Shown here one piece after another: positions 1-8,347 of a DNA stretch of 64,000 nt. Source of the DNA: Streptomyces seoulensis (lineage in GTDB: Bacteria; Actinomycetota; Actinomycetes; Streptomycetales; Streptomycetaceae); the NCBI RefSeq assembly GCF_004328625.1, contig NZ_CP032229.1, positions 5,146,001 through 5,210,000 of the forward strand, given 5' to 3'. The notes beneath the pieces are model-generated. The model did no database searches. It was not told the DNA's origin and saw nothing but the letters and a program-made list of their open reading frames with translations. The position numbers and the translations under genes were made by a program. The stretch's first letter is position 1. The number at the start of each line of letters is the position of its first letter.

Positions 1-1534
1 CCTGCCAGTGCCCGGCCGTGAACGCCTCGTCGCCGATCTCCGCCCGCACCGCCTCCAGTTCGGCCGCCGCCAGCCGGCGGGCCAGCTCGGGGGTGGCGCG
101 CTCGCCGTTCTCGAACTCGACGCCCGCGTTGATCCACTGCCAGATCTGCGAGCGGGAGATCTCGGCGGTGGCCGCGTCCTCCATCAGGTTGAAGATGGCC
201 ACCGCGCCGAGCCCGCGCAGCCACGCCTCGATGTAACGGATGCCGACCTGCACCGCGTTGACCAGCCCGGCGTACGTCGGCTTCGCGTCCAGCGAGGCGA
301 TGTCGATCAGGTCGGCCGCCTCCACGCGCACGTCCTCGCGCAGCCGGTCCTTCTGGTGCGGGCGGTCGCCGAGCACCTTGTCGAAGGACTCCATGGCGAT
401 CGGCACCAGGTCCGGGTGGGCCACCCAGGAGCCGTCGAAGCCGTCGGCCGCCTCACGGTCCTTGTCCGCCCGCACCTTCTCGAACGCCACCTTGTTGACC
501 TCGGCGTCCTTGCGGGACGGGATGAACGCCGCCATCCCGCCGATCGCGTGCGCGCCCCGCTTGTGGCAGGTGCGGACGAGGAGTTCGGTGTACGCGCGCA
601 TGAACGGCGCGGTCATCGTGACCAGATTGCGGTCCGGCAGCACGAACTCCGGTCCGCCGTCACGGAAGTTCTTCACGATGGAGAACAGGTAGTCCCAGCG
701 GCCCGCGTTCAACCCGGAGGCGTGGTCGCGGAGTTCGTAGAGGATCTCCTCCATCTCGTACGCGGCCGTGATCGTCTCGATCAGTACGGTGGCGCGTACG
801 GAGCCCTGAGGGATGCCGAGTTGGTCCTGCGCGAAGACGAACACGTCGTTCCACAGGCGGGCTTCGAGGTGGGACTCGGTCTTCGGCAGGTAGAAGTACG
901 GGCCCTTGCCCAGCTCCAGCAGGCGGGCGGCGTTGTGGAAGAAGTACAGGCCGAAGTCGACCAGGGCGCCGGGGATCGGCTCCCCGTCGGCCCCCTTGAG
1001 GTGCCGCTCGTCCAGGTGCCAGCCGCGCGGCCGCATCACGACCGTCGCCAGCTCCTCCTGCGGGCGCAGCGCGTACGACTTGCCGGTGCGGGCGTCGGTG
1101 AAGTCGGCGCGGCCGGCGTAGGCGTCGGTCAGGTTCAGCTGGCCCAGGATCACGTTCTCCCAGGTGGGGGAGGAGGCGTCCTCGAAGTCGGCGAGCCAGA
1201 CCCGGGCACCGGAGTTGAGCGCGTTGACCGTCATCTTCCGGTCGGTCGGCCCGGTGATCTCCACCCGGCGGTCCTGCAGCGCGGGCGGCGCGGGGGCCAC
1301 CCGCCAGGACTCGTCGGCCCGGATCTCCGCCGTCCCGGGCAAAAAGTCCAGCGTGCCGGTGCGGGCGATCTCGGCGCGGCGCTCGGCCCTGCGGGCCAGG
1401 AGTTCGTTCCGGCGCGGGGTGAACCGGCGGTGCAGCTCCGCGAGGAAGTCCAGCGCCGGTCCGGTGAGGACCTCCTCCTGCCGGGGGAGCGGCTCGGCGT
1501 CGACGACGACCGGCGGGGACGCGGGTGCGGACAT
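1..1534 (-). CDS. aceB: malate synthase, C-terminus beyond window
   Basis: Condenses glyoxylate with acetyl-CoA to malate. Next to allantoin genes it would consume the glyoxylate released from ureidoglycolate. The translated 511 residues match malate synthase A along their length, including the stretches [24 protein letters not shown] (here [20 protein letters not shown]) and [12 protein letters not shown], and a family-typical N-terminal [13 protein letters not shown] region. ATG at 1534 is preceded on the minus strand by a strong GGAGGAAG ribosome site. The gene runs off the left edge; with family length near 540 residues, about 30 C-terminal residues are missing. It lies 65 bases downstream of the co-directional nucleotidyltransferase and may share its transcript. 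Confidence 0.93.
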   Translation of the reverse strand, partial: MSAPASPPVVVDAEPLPRQEEVLTGPALDFLAELHRRFTPRRNELLARRAERRAEIARTGTLDFLPGTAEIRADESWRVAPAPPALQDRRVEITGPTDRKMTVNALNSGARVWLADFEDASSPTWENVILGQLNLTDAYAGRADFTDARTGKSYALRPQEELATVVMRPRGWHLDERHLKGADGEPIPGALVDFGLYFFHNAARLLELGKGPYFYLPKTESHLEARLWNDVFVFAQDQLGIPQGSVRATVLIETITAAYEMEEILYELRDHASGLNAGRWDYLFSIVKNFRDGGPEFVLPDRNLVTMTAPFMRAYTELLVRTCHKRGAHAIGGMAAFIPSRKDAEVNKVAFEKVRADKDREAADGFDGSWVAHPDLVPIAMESFDKVLGDRPHQKDRLREDVRVEAADLIDIASLDAKPTYAGLVNAVQVGIRYIEAWLRGLGAVAIFNLMEDAATAEISRSQIWQWINAGVEFENGERATPELARRLAAAELEAVRAEIGDEAFTAGHWQ

Positions 1535-1599
1535 GAGCGGTCACTTCCTCCGTGGCGGGCTGGTCGGACTGGGCAGCGTAATTTCCTGATCGCCGAACC

Positions 1600-2226
1600 T
1601 CAATGGGCCCCGCCGGGGCGCAGCCTGCCGAGGTCGGCGCCGGTGTCGATGTCGTACGGGTCGGCCACGTCCCCGCATTCCACGAGGCGGATCTCGGCGG
1701 AGTGCTGTTTCAGGTAGGCGCGGGCCCCCTGATCACCCCGGGCGGCCTCGACCACTCCCGGCCAGTGGGCGGCGCCGAGGAGCACCGGGTGGCCGCGCCT
1801 GCCGTCGTACGCCGCCGACACGAGGGCGGTCTCGTCGGTGAAGGCGTCCAGCACCCGCGCGTACGCCTCGGGCCCGATACCCGGCTGATCGACGAGGCTC
1901 ACGAGAGCGGCGCGCGCATCCGTACCCCCGAGGGAGTGCAGCCCGGCCCGCAGGGAGGACCCCATCCCTTCGCCCCAGCCGGGGTTGTCCACGAGCACAC
2001 ATCCGCTCAACTCGGCGTGTACCCGCACCTCTTCGGCCCCCGCCCCGAGCACCACATGCACCCGGTCACATCCGGCCTCCCGCAGACCACGGGCGGCCCG
2101 CTCGACCAACAGCACCCCGCCATGCCGCAACAGAGCTTTCGGCCGCCCGCCCAGCCTCCGCCCACCTCCGGCGGCCAGCAGGAGCCCGGCGACTTGGAGG
2201 TGGCGGAGGGCTCGGTCGGGTGTCAT
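1600..2226 (-). CDS. MocA/MobA-like nucleotidyltransferase
   Basis: An NTP-transferase-fold protein of about 208 residues. The N-terminal nucleotide-binding signature LLLAAGGGRRLGGRPKALLR is of the CTP:molybdopterin cytidylyltransferase / MobA type, and the central VSLVDQPG motif supplies the metal-binding Asp. In this family the product loads CMP or GMP onto molybdopterin. Beside allantoin genes, a role in maturing xanthine dehydrogenase is a reasonable inference, since that enzyme makes the urate feeding this pathway. ATG at 2226 was chosen because it puts the nucleotide-binding strand about 15 residues in; an upstream in-frame start at 2265 exists and neither has a strong ribosome site. 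A sugar-nucleotide substrate cannot be excluded. Confidence 0.75.
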   Translation of the reverse strand: MTPDRALRHLQVAGLLLAAGGGRRLGGRPKALLRHGGVLLVERAARGLREAGCDRVHVVLGAGAEEVRVHAELSGCVLVDNPGWGEGMGSSLRAGLHSLGGTDARAALVSLVDQPGIGPEAYARVLDAFTDETALVSAAYDGRRGHPVLLGAAHWPGVVEAARGDQGARAYLKQHSAEIRLVECGDVADPYDIDTGADLGRLRPGGAH

Positions 2227-2412
2227 GGGACCAGGATGCCGGGATGTGGGCCGGTGCGGGGGCATCTGGCGACCTTCGGCGTCCGTCGACCCGCCCCTAT
2301 GACGTGCGACAACACCCCTGGCGGAACCCTCTGAACACCCCCTCGTCCGCTAAGGCCCCGCGGCTCCAGTGGCTGGCACCCTTGACTCGTGGCGGAGCGG
2401 GCGACGAGACTC

Positions 2413-2431
2413 CTTCAACAGAACGTTGAAG
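2413..2431. promoter_or_regulatory. palindromic operator upstream of allantoinase
   Basis: Perfect 7-base inverted repeat CTTCAAC-N5-GTTGAAG, centred about 67 bases before the allantoinase start and 187 bases before the divergent nucleotidyltransferase start. Size and spacing suit a dimeric repressor. AllR, an IclR-family repressor, controls allantoin genes in streptomycetes, so it is the natural candidate; no regulator gene of that type is present in the window. Confidence 0.5.
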
Positions 2432-2488
2432 TCCGTTACGTGGGCGTTAATACCGTTTCTCGGGTGTGAACGGCGGAGAGGGGTTCGG

Positions 2489-3811
2489 GTGTCCGAGGAC
2501 GTCGAGCTGGCGCTGCGGTCCAGGCGGGTCGTCACCCCGGAGGGGGTGCGGGCCGCGACGGTAACCGTCGCCGACGGGACGATCACGGCTGTCCTGCCGT
2601 ACGAGGCGGGGGTTCTGGCCGTCGAGCTGGGGGACGACGCGCTGCTGCCCGGCCTGGTCGACACGCACGTGCACGTCAATGACCCCGGCCGGGCCGAGTG
2701 GGAGGGGTTCTGGACGGCGACCCGGGCGGCGGCGGCCGGGGGGATCACCACGCTCGTCGACATGCCGCTGAACTCGCTGCCGCCGACCACCACGGTGGAC
2801 CATCTGCGGATCAAGAAGGAGGCGGCGCAGGGCCGGACCCACGTCGACGTCGGCTTCTGGGGCGGCGCGCTGCCCGGTAACGTCAAGGATCTGCGCCCGC
2901 TGCACGAGGCCGGGGTGTTCGGCTTCAAGGCGTTCCTCTCGCCGTCCGGCGTGGACGAGTTCCCGCATCTGGACCAGGCCCAACTGGGCGCCTCCCTGGG
3001 CGAGATCGCCGAGTTCGACGGGCTGCTGATCGTGCACGCCGAGGACCCGGCCCACCTCACGGACGCCCCCGCAGGTCCGGCCTACGCGGGCTTCCTCGCC
3101 TCCCGCCCGCACGCGGCCGAGACCGACGCCATCGCCCGACTTCTGCGACAGGCACGCAGGTTGAACGCCCGCGTCCACATCCTCCACCTCTCCTCCGCCG
3201 CCGCCCTCCCGCTCATCGCCGCCGCACGCGCCGACGGAGTCCGCGTCACCGTGGAGACCTGCCCGCACTACCTCACCCTGAGCGCCGAGGAAGTCCCGGA
3301 CGGAGCGAGCGAGTTCAAGTGCTGCCCGCCCATCCGCGAGGCCGCCAACCGGGACCTGCTCTGGCAGGCGCTCGCGGACGGCACGATCGACTGTGTCGTC
3401 ACCGACCATTCGCCCTCCACCGCCGACCTCAAGACACCGGACTTCGCCACCGCCTGGGGCGGCATCTCCGGCCTCCAGCTCAGCCTCCCGGCGATCTGGA
3501 CCGAGGCCCGCGCACGCGGGCACCAACTGACCGACGTCACCCGGTGGATGTCCGCCCGTACGGCCGCCCTCGCCGGTCTCGACCGGAAGGGCGCCATCGC
3601 ACCGGGCCGCGACGCCGACTTCGCCGTCCTCGCCCCGGAGGGCACCTTCACCGTCGACCCGGCCCGCCTCCACCACCGCAACCCGGTCACCGCGTACGCC
3701 GGAAAGACCCTGCACGGCGTGGTGAAGTCCACCTGGCTGCGAGGCCAACGGGTCTACAGCGAGGGCGAGTTCACCGATCCGAAGGGCCGCCTGCTCACCC
3801 GTGACGGCTGA
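2489..3811 (+). CDS. allB: allantoinase
   Basis: Hydrolyses the hydantoin ring of allantoin to allantoate in the cytoplasm. The 440-residue protein has the cyclic amidohydrolase layout: DTHVHVND metal ligands after the first beta strands, [10 protein letters not shown] carrying the lysine that is carboxylated to bridge the two metals, LIVHAEDP and ILHLSS histidines, and VVTDHSPS near the C-terminus. GTG at 2489 is chosen because GGAGAGGGG lies just upstream; an in-frame start at 2369 would place the palindromic operator inside the gene. Allantoicase follows after 37 bases, so the two are almost certainly co-transcribed and act consecutively. Confidence 0.93.
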   Translation: MSEDVELALRSRRVVTPEGVRAATVTVADGTITAVLPYEAGVLAVELGDDALLPGLVDTHVHVNDPGRAEWEGFWTATRAAAAGGITTLVDMPLNSLPPTTTVDHLRIKKEAAQGRTHVDVGFWGGALPGNVKDLRPLHEAGVFGFKAFLSPSGVDEFPHLDQAQLGASLGEIAEFDGLLIVHAEDPAHLTDAPAGPAYAGFLASRPHAAETDAIARLLRQARRLNARVHILHLSSAAALPLIAAARADGVRVTVETCPHYLTLSAEEVPDGASEFKCCPPIREAANRDLLWQALADGTIDCVVTDHSPSTADLKTPDFATAWGGISGLQLSLPAIWTEARARGHQLTDVTRWMSARTAALAGLDRKGAIAPGRDADFAVLAPEGTFTVDPARLHHRNPVTAYAGKTLHGVVKSTWLRGQRVYSEGEFTDPKGRLLTRDG

Positions 3812-3848
3812 GCCCCGCAACCCCCTGTCGAAAGGACCCCCGATCACC

Positions 3849-4979
3849 GTGACGGCGCAGCAACCCTCCACCCCGCCCCGCTTCACCGGCGACGCGGCTC
3901 CCTACGGCGGCGGCGACCCCTACGCCGACTACCGCACCGCCGACTTCCCCTTCACCCACCACCCCGACCTCGCCGACCGGCGCCTGGGGGCCGGGGTGAT
4001 CGCCGCGAACGACGAGTTCTTCGCCGACCGGGAGAACCTGCTGCTGCCCCACCGCGCCGAGTTCGAGCCCGGCCGCTTCGGCCACAAGGGCAAGATCATG
4101 GACGGCTGGGAGACCCGGCGCCGACGCGGCCCGAGCGCCGAGGAGCCCTGGCCGTGCGCCGACGACCACGACTGGGCGCTGATCCGCCTCGGCACGCCCG
4201 GGGTGCTCCGGGGAATCGTCGTCGACACCGCCCACTTCCGGGGCAACCACCCGCAGGCCGTCTCGGTCGAGGCCACGTCGGCGCCCGGCAACCCGTCCCC
4301 CGAGGACCTGCTCGGCGACGACGTGAAGTGGACGACCCTGGTCCCGGTCACCCCGGTCGGCGGCCACGCGGCGAACGGCTTCGTGGTCTCCGCGCCCCAG
4401 CGCTTCACCCACCTCCGCCTCAAGCAGCACCCGGACGGCGGAGTCGCCCGGCTGCGCGCGTACGGCGAGATCGTCCCGGACCCGGAGTGGCTGGCCACGC
4501 TGGGCACCTTCGACGTGGCCGCGCTGGAGAACGGGGGCCGCGCCGAGGACGCCTCCGACCGCTTCTACTCCCCGGCAGCCAACACCGTACGGCCGGGCCG
4601 CTCCCAGCGTATGGACGACGGCTGGGAGACCCGGCGCCGCCGCGACCGGGGGCACGACTGGATCACGTACCGGCTGACCGAGCAGGCGCTGGTGCGGGCG
4701 GTGGAGATCGACACGGCGTATCTGAAGGGGAACAGCGCGGGCTGGGCGTCGGTGTCGGTGCGGGACGGTGAGAGCGGGGAGTGGACCGAGATCCTGCCGC
4801 GCACCCGGCTCCAGCCGGACACCAACCACCGCTTCCCGCTCCCGGCCCCGGCCGTCGGCACGCACGCGCGCGTGGACATCCATCCGGACGGCGGGATCTC
4901 CCGGCTGCGCCTCTTCGGCTCCCTCACCGAGGCCGGGGCGGGCCGGCTGGCCGCGCGGTACCGGGAGCTGAACGGCTGA
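3849..4979 (+). CDS. alc: allantoicase
   Basis: Converts allantoate to ureidoglycolate and urea. The 376-residue protein consists of two homologous halves, each with the family signature: MDGWETRRRR near residue 85 and again MDDGWETRRRR near residue 256, followed in each half by DTAxxxGN and a terminal HPDGGxxRLRxxG segment. This duplicated jelly-roll layout is typical of allantoicase. The GTG at 3849 has a GAAAGGA ribosome site about 12 bases upstream; an alternative GTG at 3801 would overlap the allantoinase stop. It completes the two-gene allantoin operon. Confidence 0.92.
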   Translation: MTAQQPSTPPRFTGDAAPYGGGDPYADYRTADFPFTHHPDLADRRLGAGVIAANDEFFADRENLLLPHRAEFEPGRFGHKGKIMDGWETRRRRGPSAEEPWPCADDHDWALIRLGTPGVLRGIVVDTAHFRGNHPQAVSVEATSAPGNPSPEDLLGDDVKWTTLVPVTPVGGHAANGFVVSAPQRFTHLRLKQHPDGGVARLRAYGEIVPDPEWLATLGTFDVAALENGGRAEDASDRFYSPAANTVRPGRSQRMDDGWETRRRRDRGHDWITYRLTEQALVRAVEIDTAYLKGNSAGWASVSVRDGESGEWTEILPRTRLQPDTNHRFPLPAPAVGTHARVDIHPDGGISRLRLFGSLTEAGAGRLAARYRELNG

Positions 4980-5015
4980 GGCGCGCCGGGGGGGACCGAT
5001 GAGTTGCGGTCCCGC

Positions 5016-5048
5016 GCGGGGTCTGCACCGTTGACAGCACGACCCCGC
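5016..5048 (+). terminator. terminator hairpin after allantoicase
   Basis: GCGGGGTC at 5016-5023 pairs perfectly with GACCCCGC at 5041-5048, giving an 8-base GC-rich stem with a 17-base loop. It sits between the allantoicase stop and the next ribosome site. No U-tract follows, as is usual for streptomycete hairpin terminators. It could also attenuate the downstream gene. Confidence 0.5.
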
Positions 5049-5067
5049 ACCCGGAAGAAGGCACCTC

Positions 5068-5676
5068 ATGGGCAAGCTCGTCTCCACCGTCTTCGTCTCG
5101 CTCGACGGCGTCTACCAGGCCCCCGGCGGCCCCGAGGAGGACACCAGCGGCGGCTTCGGCCAGGGCGGCTGGACCTTCCCGTACGCCGACGACGACTTCG
5201 GCGGCTTCGTCGGCGAGAGCTTCGGCCGGGCCGGTGTCTTCCTGCTCGGCCGCCACACCTACGACATCTTCGCGGGCTACTGGCCGAAGGTGACCGACCC
5301 CGGGAACCCGGTGGCGGCCAAGCTGAACGCGCTGCCGAAGTACGTCGTCTCCGCGACCGTTGCGAACCCCGGGTGGGCCGGGACGACCGTGCTCTCCGGC
5401 GACCTCGCCAAGGAGGTCCGGACGCTGAAGGAGCGCACCGAGGGCGAGGTCCAGATCCACGGCAGCGGGGCGCTGGTCCGCTCGCTGGTGAACCTCGGTC
5501 TGATCGACACCCTGCACCTGCTGACCTTCCCCGTCGTGCTGGGCGAGGGGCGCCGGCTCTTCGTGGAGGGTGCCGTCCCCACCCGCTTCCGGCACGCGGG
5601 CGGCACGGTCACCGGCAAGGGGGTCTCCATCCAGTCGTACGACCTGGACGGCCGCCCCGAGTACGGGTCTTTCTAG
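5068..5676 (+). CDS. dihydrofolate-reductase-fold (RibD C-terminal) protein
   Basis: A 202-residue protein of the RibD C-terminal / DHFR-like family that binds NAD(P)H and reduces small heterocyclic or unknown substrates. Family features are the opening MGKLVSTVFVSLDGV strand, GRHTYDIFAGYWP with the conserved R-T-Y-D cluster near residues 73-82, KYVVSAT, IHGSGALVRSL at the nucleotide-binding turn, and a closing VVLGEGRRLF segment. Length fits this stand-alone family, which is annotated widely in actinomycetes with no assigned substrate. The start has GGAAGAAGG just upstream. Hairpins lie on both sides, so it is probably monocistronic. Confidence 0.8.
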   Translation: MGKLVSTVFVSLDGVYQAPGGPEEDTSGGFGQGGWTFPYADDDFGGFVGESFGRAGVFLLGRHTYDIFAGYWPKVTDPGNPVAAKLNALPKYVVSATVANPGWAGTTVLSGDLAKEVRTLKERTEGEVQIHGSGALVRSLVNLGLIDTLHLLTFPVVLGEGRRLFVEGAVPTRFRHAGGTVTGKGVSIQSYDLDGRPEYGSF

Positions 5677-5694
5677 GCGGGCGTCGGGATGTCA

Positions 5695-5717
5695 ACAGGA
5701 GCCCGAACGGCTCCTGT
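5695..5717 (+). terminator. terminator hairpin between reductase and RNase genes
   Basis: ACAGGAGCC at 5695-5703 and GGCTCCTGT at 5709-5717 form a perfect 9-base stem with a 5-base loop, 19 bases after the reductase stop. It would separate that transcript from the RNase promoter just downstream. Confidence 0.7.
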
Positions 5718-5815
5718 CGGGGCAGGTTAACTCCGCGAGAACTCATCGGACCTGCCGGGAAAATCCACATCTCCGTCATTGACATGGACGCGTCTACGCG
5801 CGTCATCATGAACCC

Positions 5816-6211
5816 ATGAGATTCCCCCCACGCACCACTCGCATCGGCGCTGCGGCGGCCCTCCTCTCCGCCCTCCTCGTCGGCGGAACCGTCTCCGCCA
5901 CCACGGCGGACGCGGCCACCGCCTCGGTCGGCAGCATCTGTTACGGCTCCCTGCCGTCGCAGGCGCACGACACCCTCGACCTCATCGCCCAGGGCGGCCC
6001 GTACCCGTACTCCCAGGACGGCGTCGTCTTCCAGAACCGCGAGGGCGTCCTGCCGAGCCAGTCCTCCGGGTACTACCACGAGTACACGGTGAAGACCCCC
6101 GGCGAGTCCACTCGCGGTGCCCGCCGCATCGTCACGGGTGAGCGGACCCAGGAGGACTACTACACCTCCGACCACTACGCCACGTTCAACCTCATCAACT
6201 ACGGCTGCTGA
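5816..6211 (+). CDS. secreted guanyl-specific ribonuclease, RNase Sa type
   Basis: A secreted 131-residue endoribonuclease that should cut single-stranded RNA after guanosine through a 2',3'-cyclic phosphate. Residues 1 to about 34 form a signal peptide with an arginine-containing start and an Ala-rich core. The mature part aligns throughout with Streptomyces aureofaciens RNase Sa: catalytic Glu89, Arg104 and His120 correspond to Glu54, Arg69 and His85, Cys42 and Cys131 match its single disulfide, and NREGVLP-xxxxGYYHEYTV is nearly identical. No barstar-type inhibitor gene is adjacent. The gene stands alone, ending at a strong hairpin. Confidence 0.95.
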   Translation: MRFPPRTTRIGAAAALLSALLVGGTVSATTADAATASVGSICYGSLPSQAHDTLDLIAQGGPYPYSQDGVVFQNREGVLPSQSSGYYHEYTVKTPGESTRGARRIVTGERTQEDYYTSDHYATFNLINYGC

Positions 6212-6224
6212 CCACTCCGTTCGA

Positions 6225-6269
6225 CCCGCCCCGCGACTCTTCCCCCCACTGCAGGGGTCGCGGGGCGGG
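6225..6269. terminator. bidirectional terminator
   Basis: A perfect 13-base stem (6225-6237 with 6257-6269, starting CCCGCCCCGCGAC) with a 19-base loop. It lies in the 76 bases between the convergent stops of the RNase gene and the oxidoreductase gene, so it can end both transcripts. Confidence 0.8.
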
Positions 6270-6287
6270 GGTGTGTCCGGGGGCGGC

Positions 6288-7310
6288 TCAGACGCAGGAG
6301 GACTGCACCCGGTCCGGAACCTCCGCCAGGGCGACCGCCCTTCGCTCGCGCCGCGAGATCTCGCACGCCTCCGCGATGCGCAGGGCCTGCAACGCCTGCC
6401 GGCCGTCGCAGGGGTTGGGGCGTTCGCCGCGGACCACGTCGACGAAGGCGCAGAGCTCCGACTCGTAGGCGGTGCCGAAGCGTTCGAGGAAGCCGGGCCA
6501 GGGCTTGTCGGCCGGGGGCGGGCCGGTCGGTTCGGTGGAGGCGATGGGGGTGCGGTCGTCCAACCCGACGACGACCGTGTCGAGTTCGCCGGACAGCTCC
6601 ATGCGGACGTCGTAACCTGCGCCGTTGAGGCGGGTCGCGGTGGCCGTGGCCAGCGTGCCGTCGTCCAGGGTGAGCAGGGCCGCGCCGGTGTCGACGTCGC
6701 CGGCCTCGCGGAACATCGGGGGGCCGGCGTCGGAGCCGGTGGCGTACACGTCGGTCACCTCGCGGCCGGTGACCCAGCGCAGGATGTCGAAGTCGTGGAT
6801 CAGGGTGTCCCGGAACAGCCCGCCGGACAGCGGCAGCCACTCGCGCGGCGGCGGGGACTGGTCGGAGGTCAGGGCGCGCACGGTGTGCAGCCGGCCGAGC
6901 CGGCCCGAGCGCACCGCCTCACGGGCGCCGACGTACCCCGCGTCGAAGCGCCGCTGGAAGCCCATCTGGAGCACGGTTCCCGCCGCCGCCACCTCGGCGA
7001 GGGCGTGCAGCGTGCCGGGCAGGTCGAGCGCGATGGGCTTCTCGCAGAACACCGGCAGCCCGGAGCGGGCCGCGCGGCCGATCAGCTCCGCGTGCGCGGC
7101 CGTCGCCGTGGTGATCACCACCGCGTCCACGCCCCAGTGGAAGACCTCGTCCACGCCCGGGGCCGCCGTCTCACCGAGCCGGTGCGCCAGCTCCTGCGCG
7201 CGTAACGGATCGGAGTCCGTCAGGATCAGCGATCCGACCTCCCGGTGGCGGCTCAGTGTGTTGGCGTGGATGGCCCCGATGCGGCCTGTCCCGATGACCC
7301 CGATGCGCAT
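6288..7310 (-). CDS. Gfo/Idh/MocA-family oxidoreductase
   Basis: An NAD(P)-dependent sugar or cyclitol dehydrogenase of 340 residues. The N-terminus MRIGVIGTGRIGAIHANTL is a Rossmann fold, and VFCEKPIALDLPG carries the family's Glu-Lys-Pro motif whose lysine takes part in catalysis. The C-terminal half has the open-sheet substrate domain with HDFDILRWVTG, typical of inositol-2-dehydrogenase-like members. ATG at 7310 starts directly at the Rossmann strand; a GTG ten codons upstream is less likely. It diverges from the GntR regulator, and a regulator box lies between them. Oxidation of an inositol or a similar polyol taken up by the adjacent ABC system is inference. Confidence 0.82.
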   Translation of the reverse strand: MRIGVIGTGRIGAIHANTLSRHREVGSLILTDSDPLRAQELAHRLGETAAPGVDEVFHWGVDAVVITTATAAHAELIGRAARSGLPVFCEKPIALDLPGTLHALAEVAAAGTVLQMGFQRRFDAGYVGAREAVRSGRLGRLHTVRALTSDQSPPPREWLPLSGGLFRDTLIHDFDILRWVTGREVTDVYATGSDAGPPMFREAGDVDTGAALLTLDDGTLATATATRLNGAGYDVRMELSGELDTVVVGLDDRTPIASTEPTGPPPADKPWPGFLERFGTAYESELCAFVDVVRGERPNPCDGRQALQALRIAEACEISRRERRAVALAEVPDRVQSSCV

Positions 7311-7353
7311 GAGGACACATTGAGGGGGAACAACGTGCACCTGTCAATCAAAA

Positions 7354-7363
7354 TGTCAGGACA
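7354..7363. promoter_or_regulatory. GntR-type operator, site 1
   Basis: TGTCAGGACA, a near-perfect inverted repeat of form TGTC-NN-GACA, lies in the 104-base divergent region between the oxidoreductase and GntR genes. The same half-sites recur upstream of the ABC operon (8202-8211). Shared sequence suggests the regulator binds both promoters and controls itself. Confidence 0.5.
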
Positions 7364-7414
7364 ACCGGACTTCACGACTTCCCGTCATCCGGGCACCGGA
7401 CTACGCTCGGGCCC

Positions 7415-8179
7415 GTGCCGAAACCTGATGTGGACCCCACCGCGCCGCTCGGCCTCCGCGTGGACCGAAGCTCCCCGGTGCCGCTGTACTTCCAGCTCGC
7501 CCAGCAGCTGGAGGCCGCCATCGAGCGCGGCGCCCTCACCCCCGGCAGCCTGCTCGGCAACGAGATCGAGCTGGCCGCGCGGCTCGGCCTGTCCCGTCCC
7601 ACCGTCCGCCAGGCCATCCAGTCCCTCGTCGACAAGGGGCTGCTGGTGCGCCGCCGGGGCGTCGGCACCCAGGTCGTGCACAGCCAGGTCAAGCGCCCGC
7701 TGGAACTGAGCAGCCTCTACGACGACCTGGAGGCGGCCGGACAGCGACCCGCCACCAAGGTCCTGGTCAACACGGTCGTCCCGGCCACCGCCGAGATCGC
7801 CGCCGCGCTCGGCGTCACCGAGGGCAACGACGTGCACCGCGTCGAGCGGCTGCGCCTCGCGCACGGCGAGCCGATGGCGTACCTCGTCAACCATCTGCCG
7901 CTCGGCCTGCTGGACCTCGACACCGCCCGGCTGGAGGCCACCGGCCTGTACCGGCTGATGCGCGCGGCCGGCATCACCCTGCACAGCGCCCGCCAGTCGA
8001 TCGGCGCCCGTGGCGCCACCCCGGCCGAGGCCGACCGGCTCGCCGAGGCCGAGGGCGCCCCCCTGCTCACCATGAGGCGCGTCACGTTCGACGACACCGG
8101 CCGCGCGGTCGAGCAGGGCGACCACACCTACCGTCCGGCCCGGTATTCCTTCGAGTTCCAGCTCCTCGTACGCCCCTGA
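7415..8179 (+). CDS. GntR-family (HutC/UTRA) transcriptional regulator
   Basis: A 254-residue regulator, most likely a repressor released by a sugar or sugar phosphate. Residues about 20-85 are a winged helix with the GntR hallmark LGLSRPTVRQAIQSLVDKGLL followed by the wing VRRRGVGTQV. The rest is a UTRA ligand-binding domain of the HutC subfamily, ending YRPARYSFEFQLLV. GTG at 7415 follows a TACGCT -10-like hexamer by seven bases and has no ribosome site, so the message may be leaderless. It is divergent from the oxidoreductase and directly precedes the sugar ABC operon, whose promoter carries the same TGTC-NN-GACA sequence as its own. Confidence 0.88.
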   Translation: MPKPDVDPTAPLGLRVDRSSPVPLYFQLAQQLEAAIERGALTPGSLLGNEIELAARLGLSRPTVRQAIQSLVDKGLLVRRRGVGTQVVHSQVKRPLELSSLYDDLEAAGQRPATKVLVNTVVPATAEIAAALGVTEGNDVHRVERLRLAHGEPMAYLVNHLPLGLLDLDTARLEATGLYRLMRAAGITLHSARQSIGARGATPAEADRLAEAEGAPLLTMRRVTFDDTGRAVEQGDHTYRPARYSFEFQLLVRP

Positions 8180-8200
8180 GCCGTCCCCGGCCGCGTCACA

Positions 8201-8240
8201 TTGTCCGGACAAATGACCTGTCAGGTCTGCCCCGGACAGG
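8201..8240. promoter_or_regulatory. GntR-type operator cluster upstream of ABC operon
   Basis: Three overlapping symmetric elements: TTGTCCGGACAA (8201-8212, perfect palindrome), GACCTGTCAGGTC (8215-8227, perfect palindrome around a central T), and CCTGTC (8217-8222) mirrored by GACAGG (8235-8240). They lie 108-147 bases before the substrate-binding-protein start, and the core matches the box at 7354-7363. Confidence 0.55.
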
Positions 8241-8347
8241 TAACGAGCGTCCCGCGTGTTCGATACTGAAGTGTTTGCGCCAGAACACGGCGCCTCGGAA
8301 CACGGCACCTCAGAACACGGCAACACGGCAAGAAGGGGCACGGCCTC

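Noticed and set aside
8..1717. 569-codon plus-strand frame over the malate synthase gene
   Set aside because: Antisense shadow of a well-conserved enzyme; no recognisable protein family.
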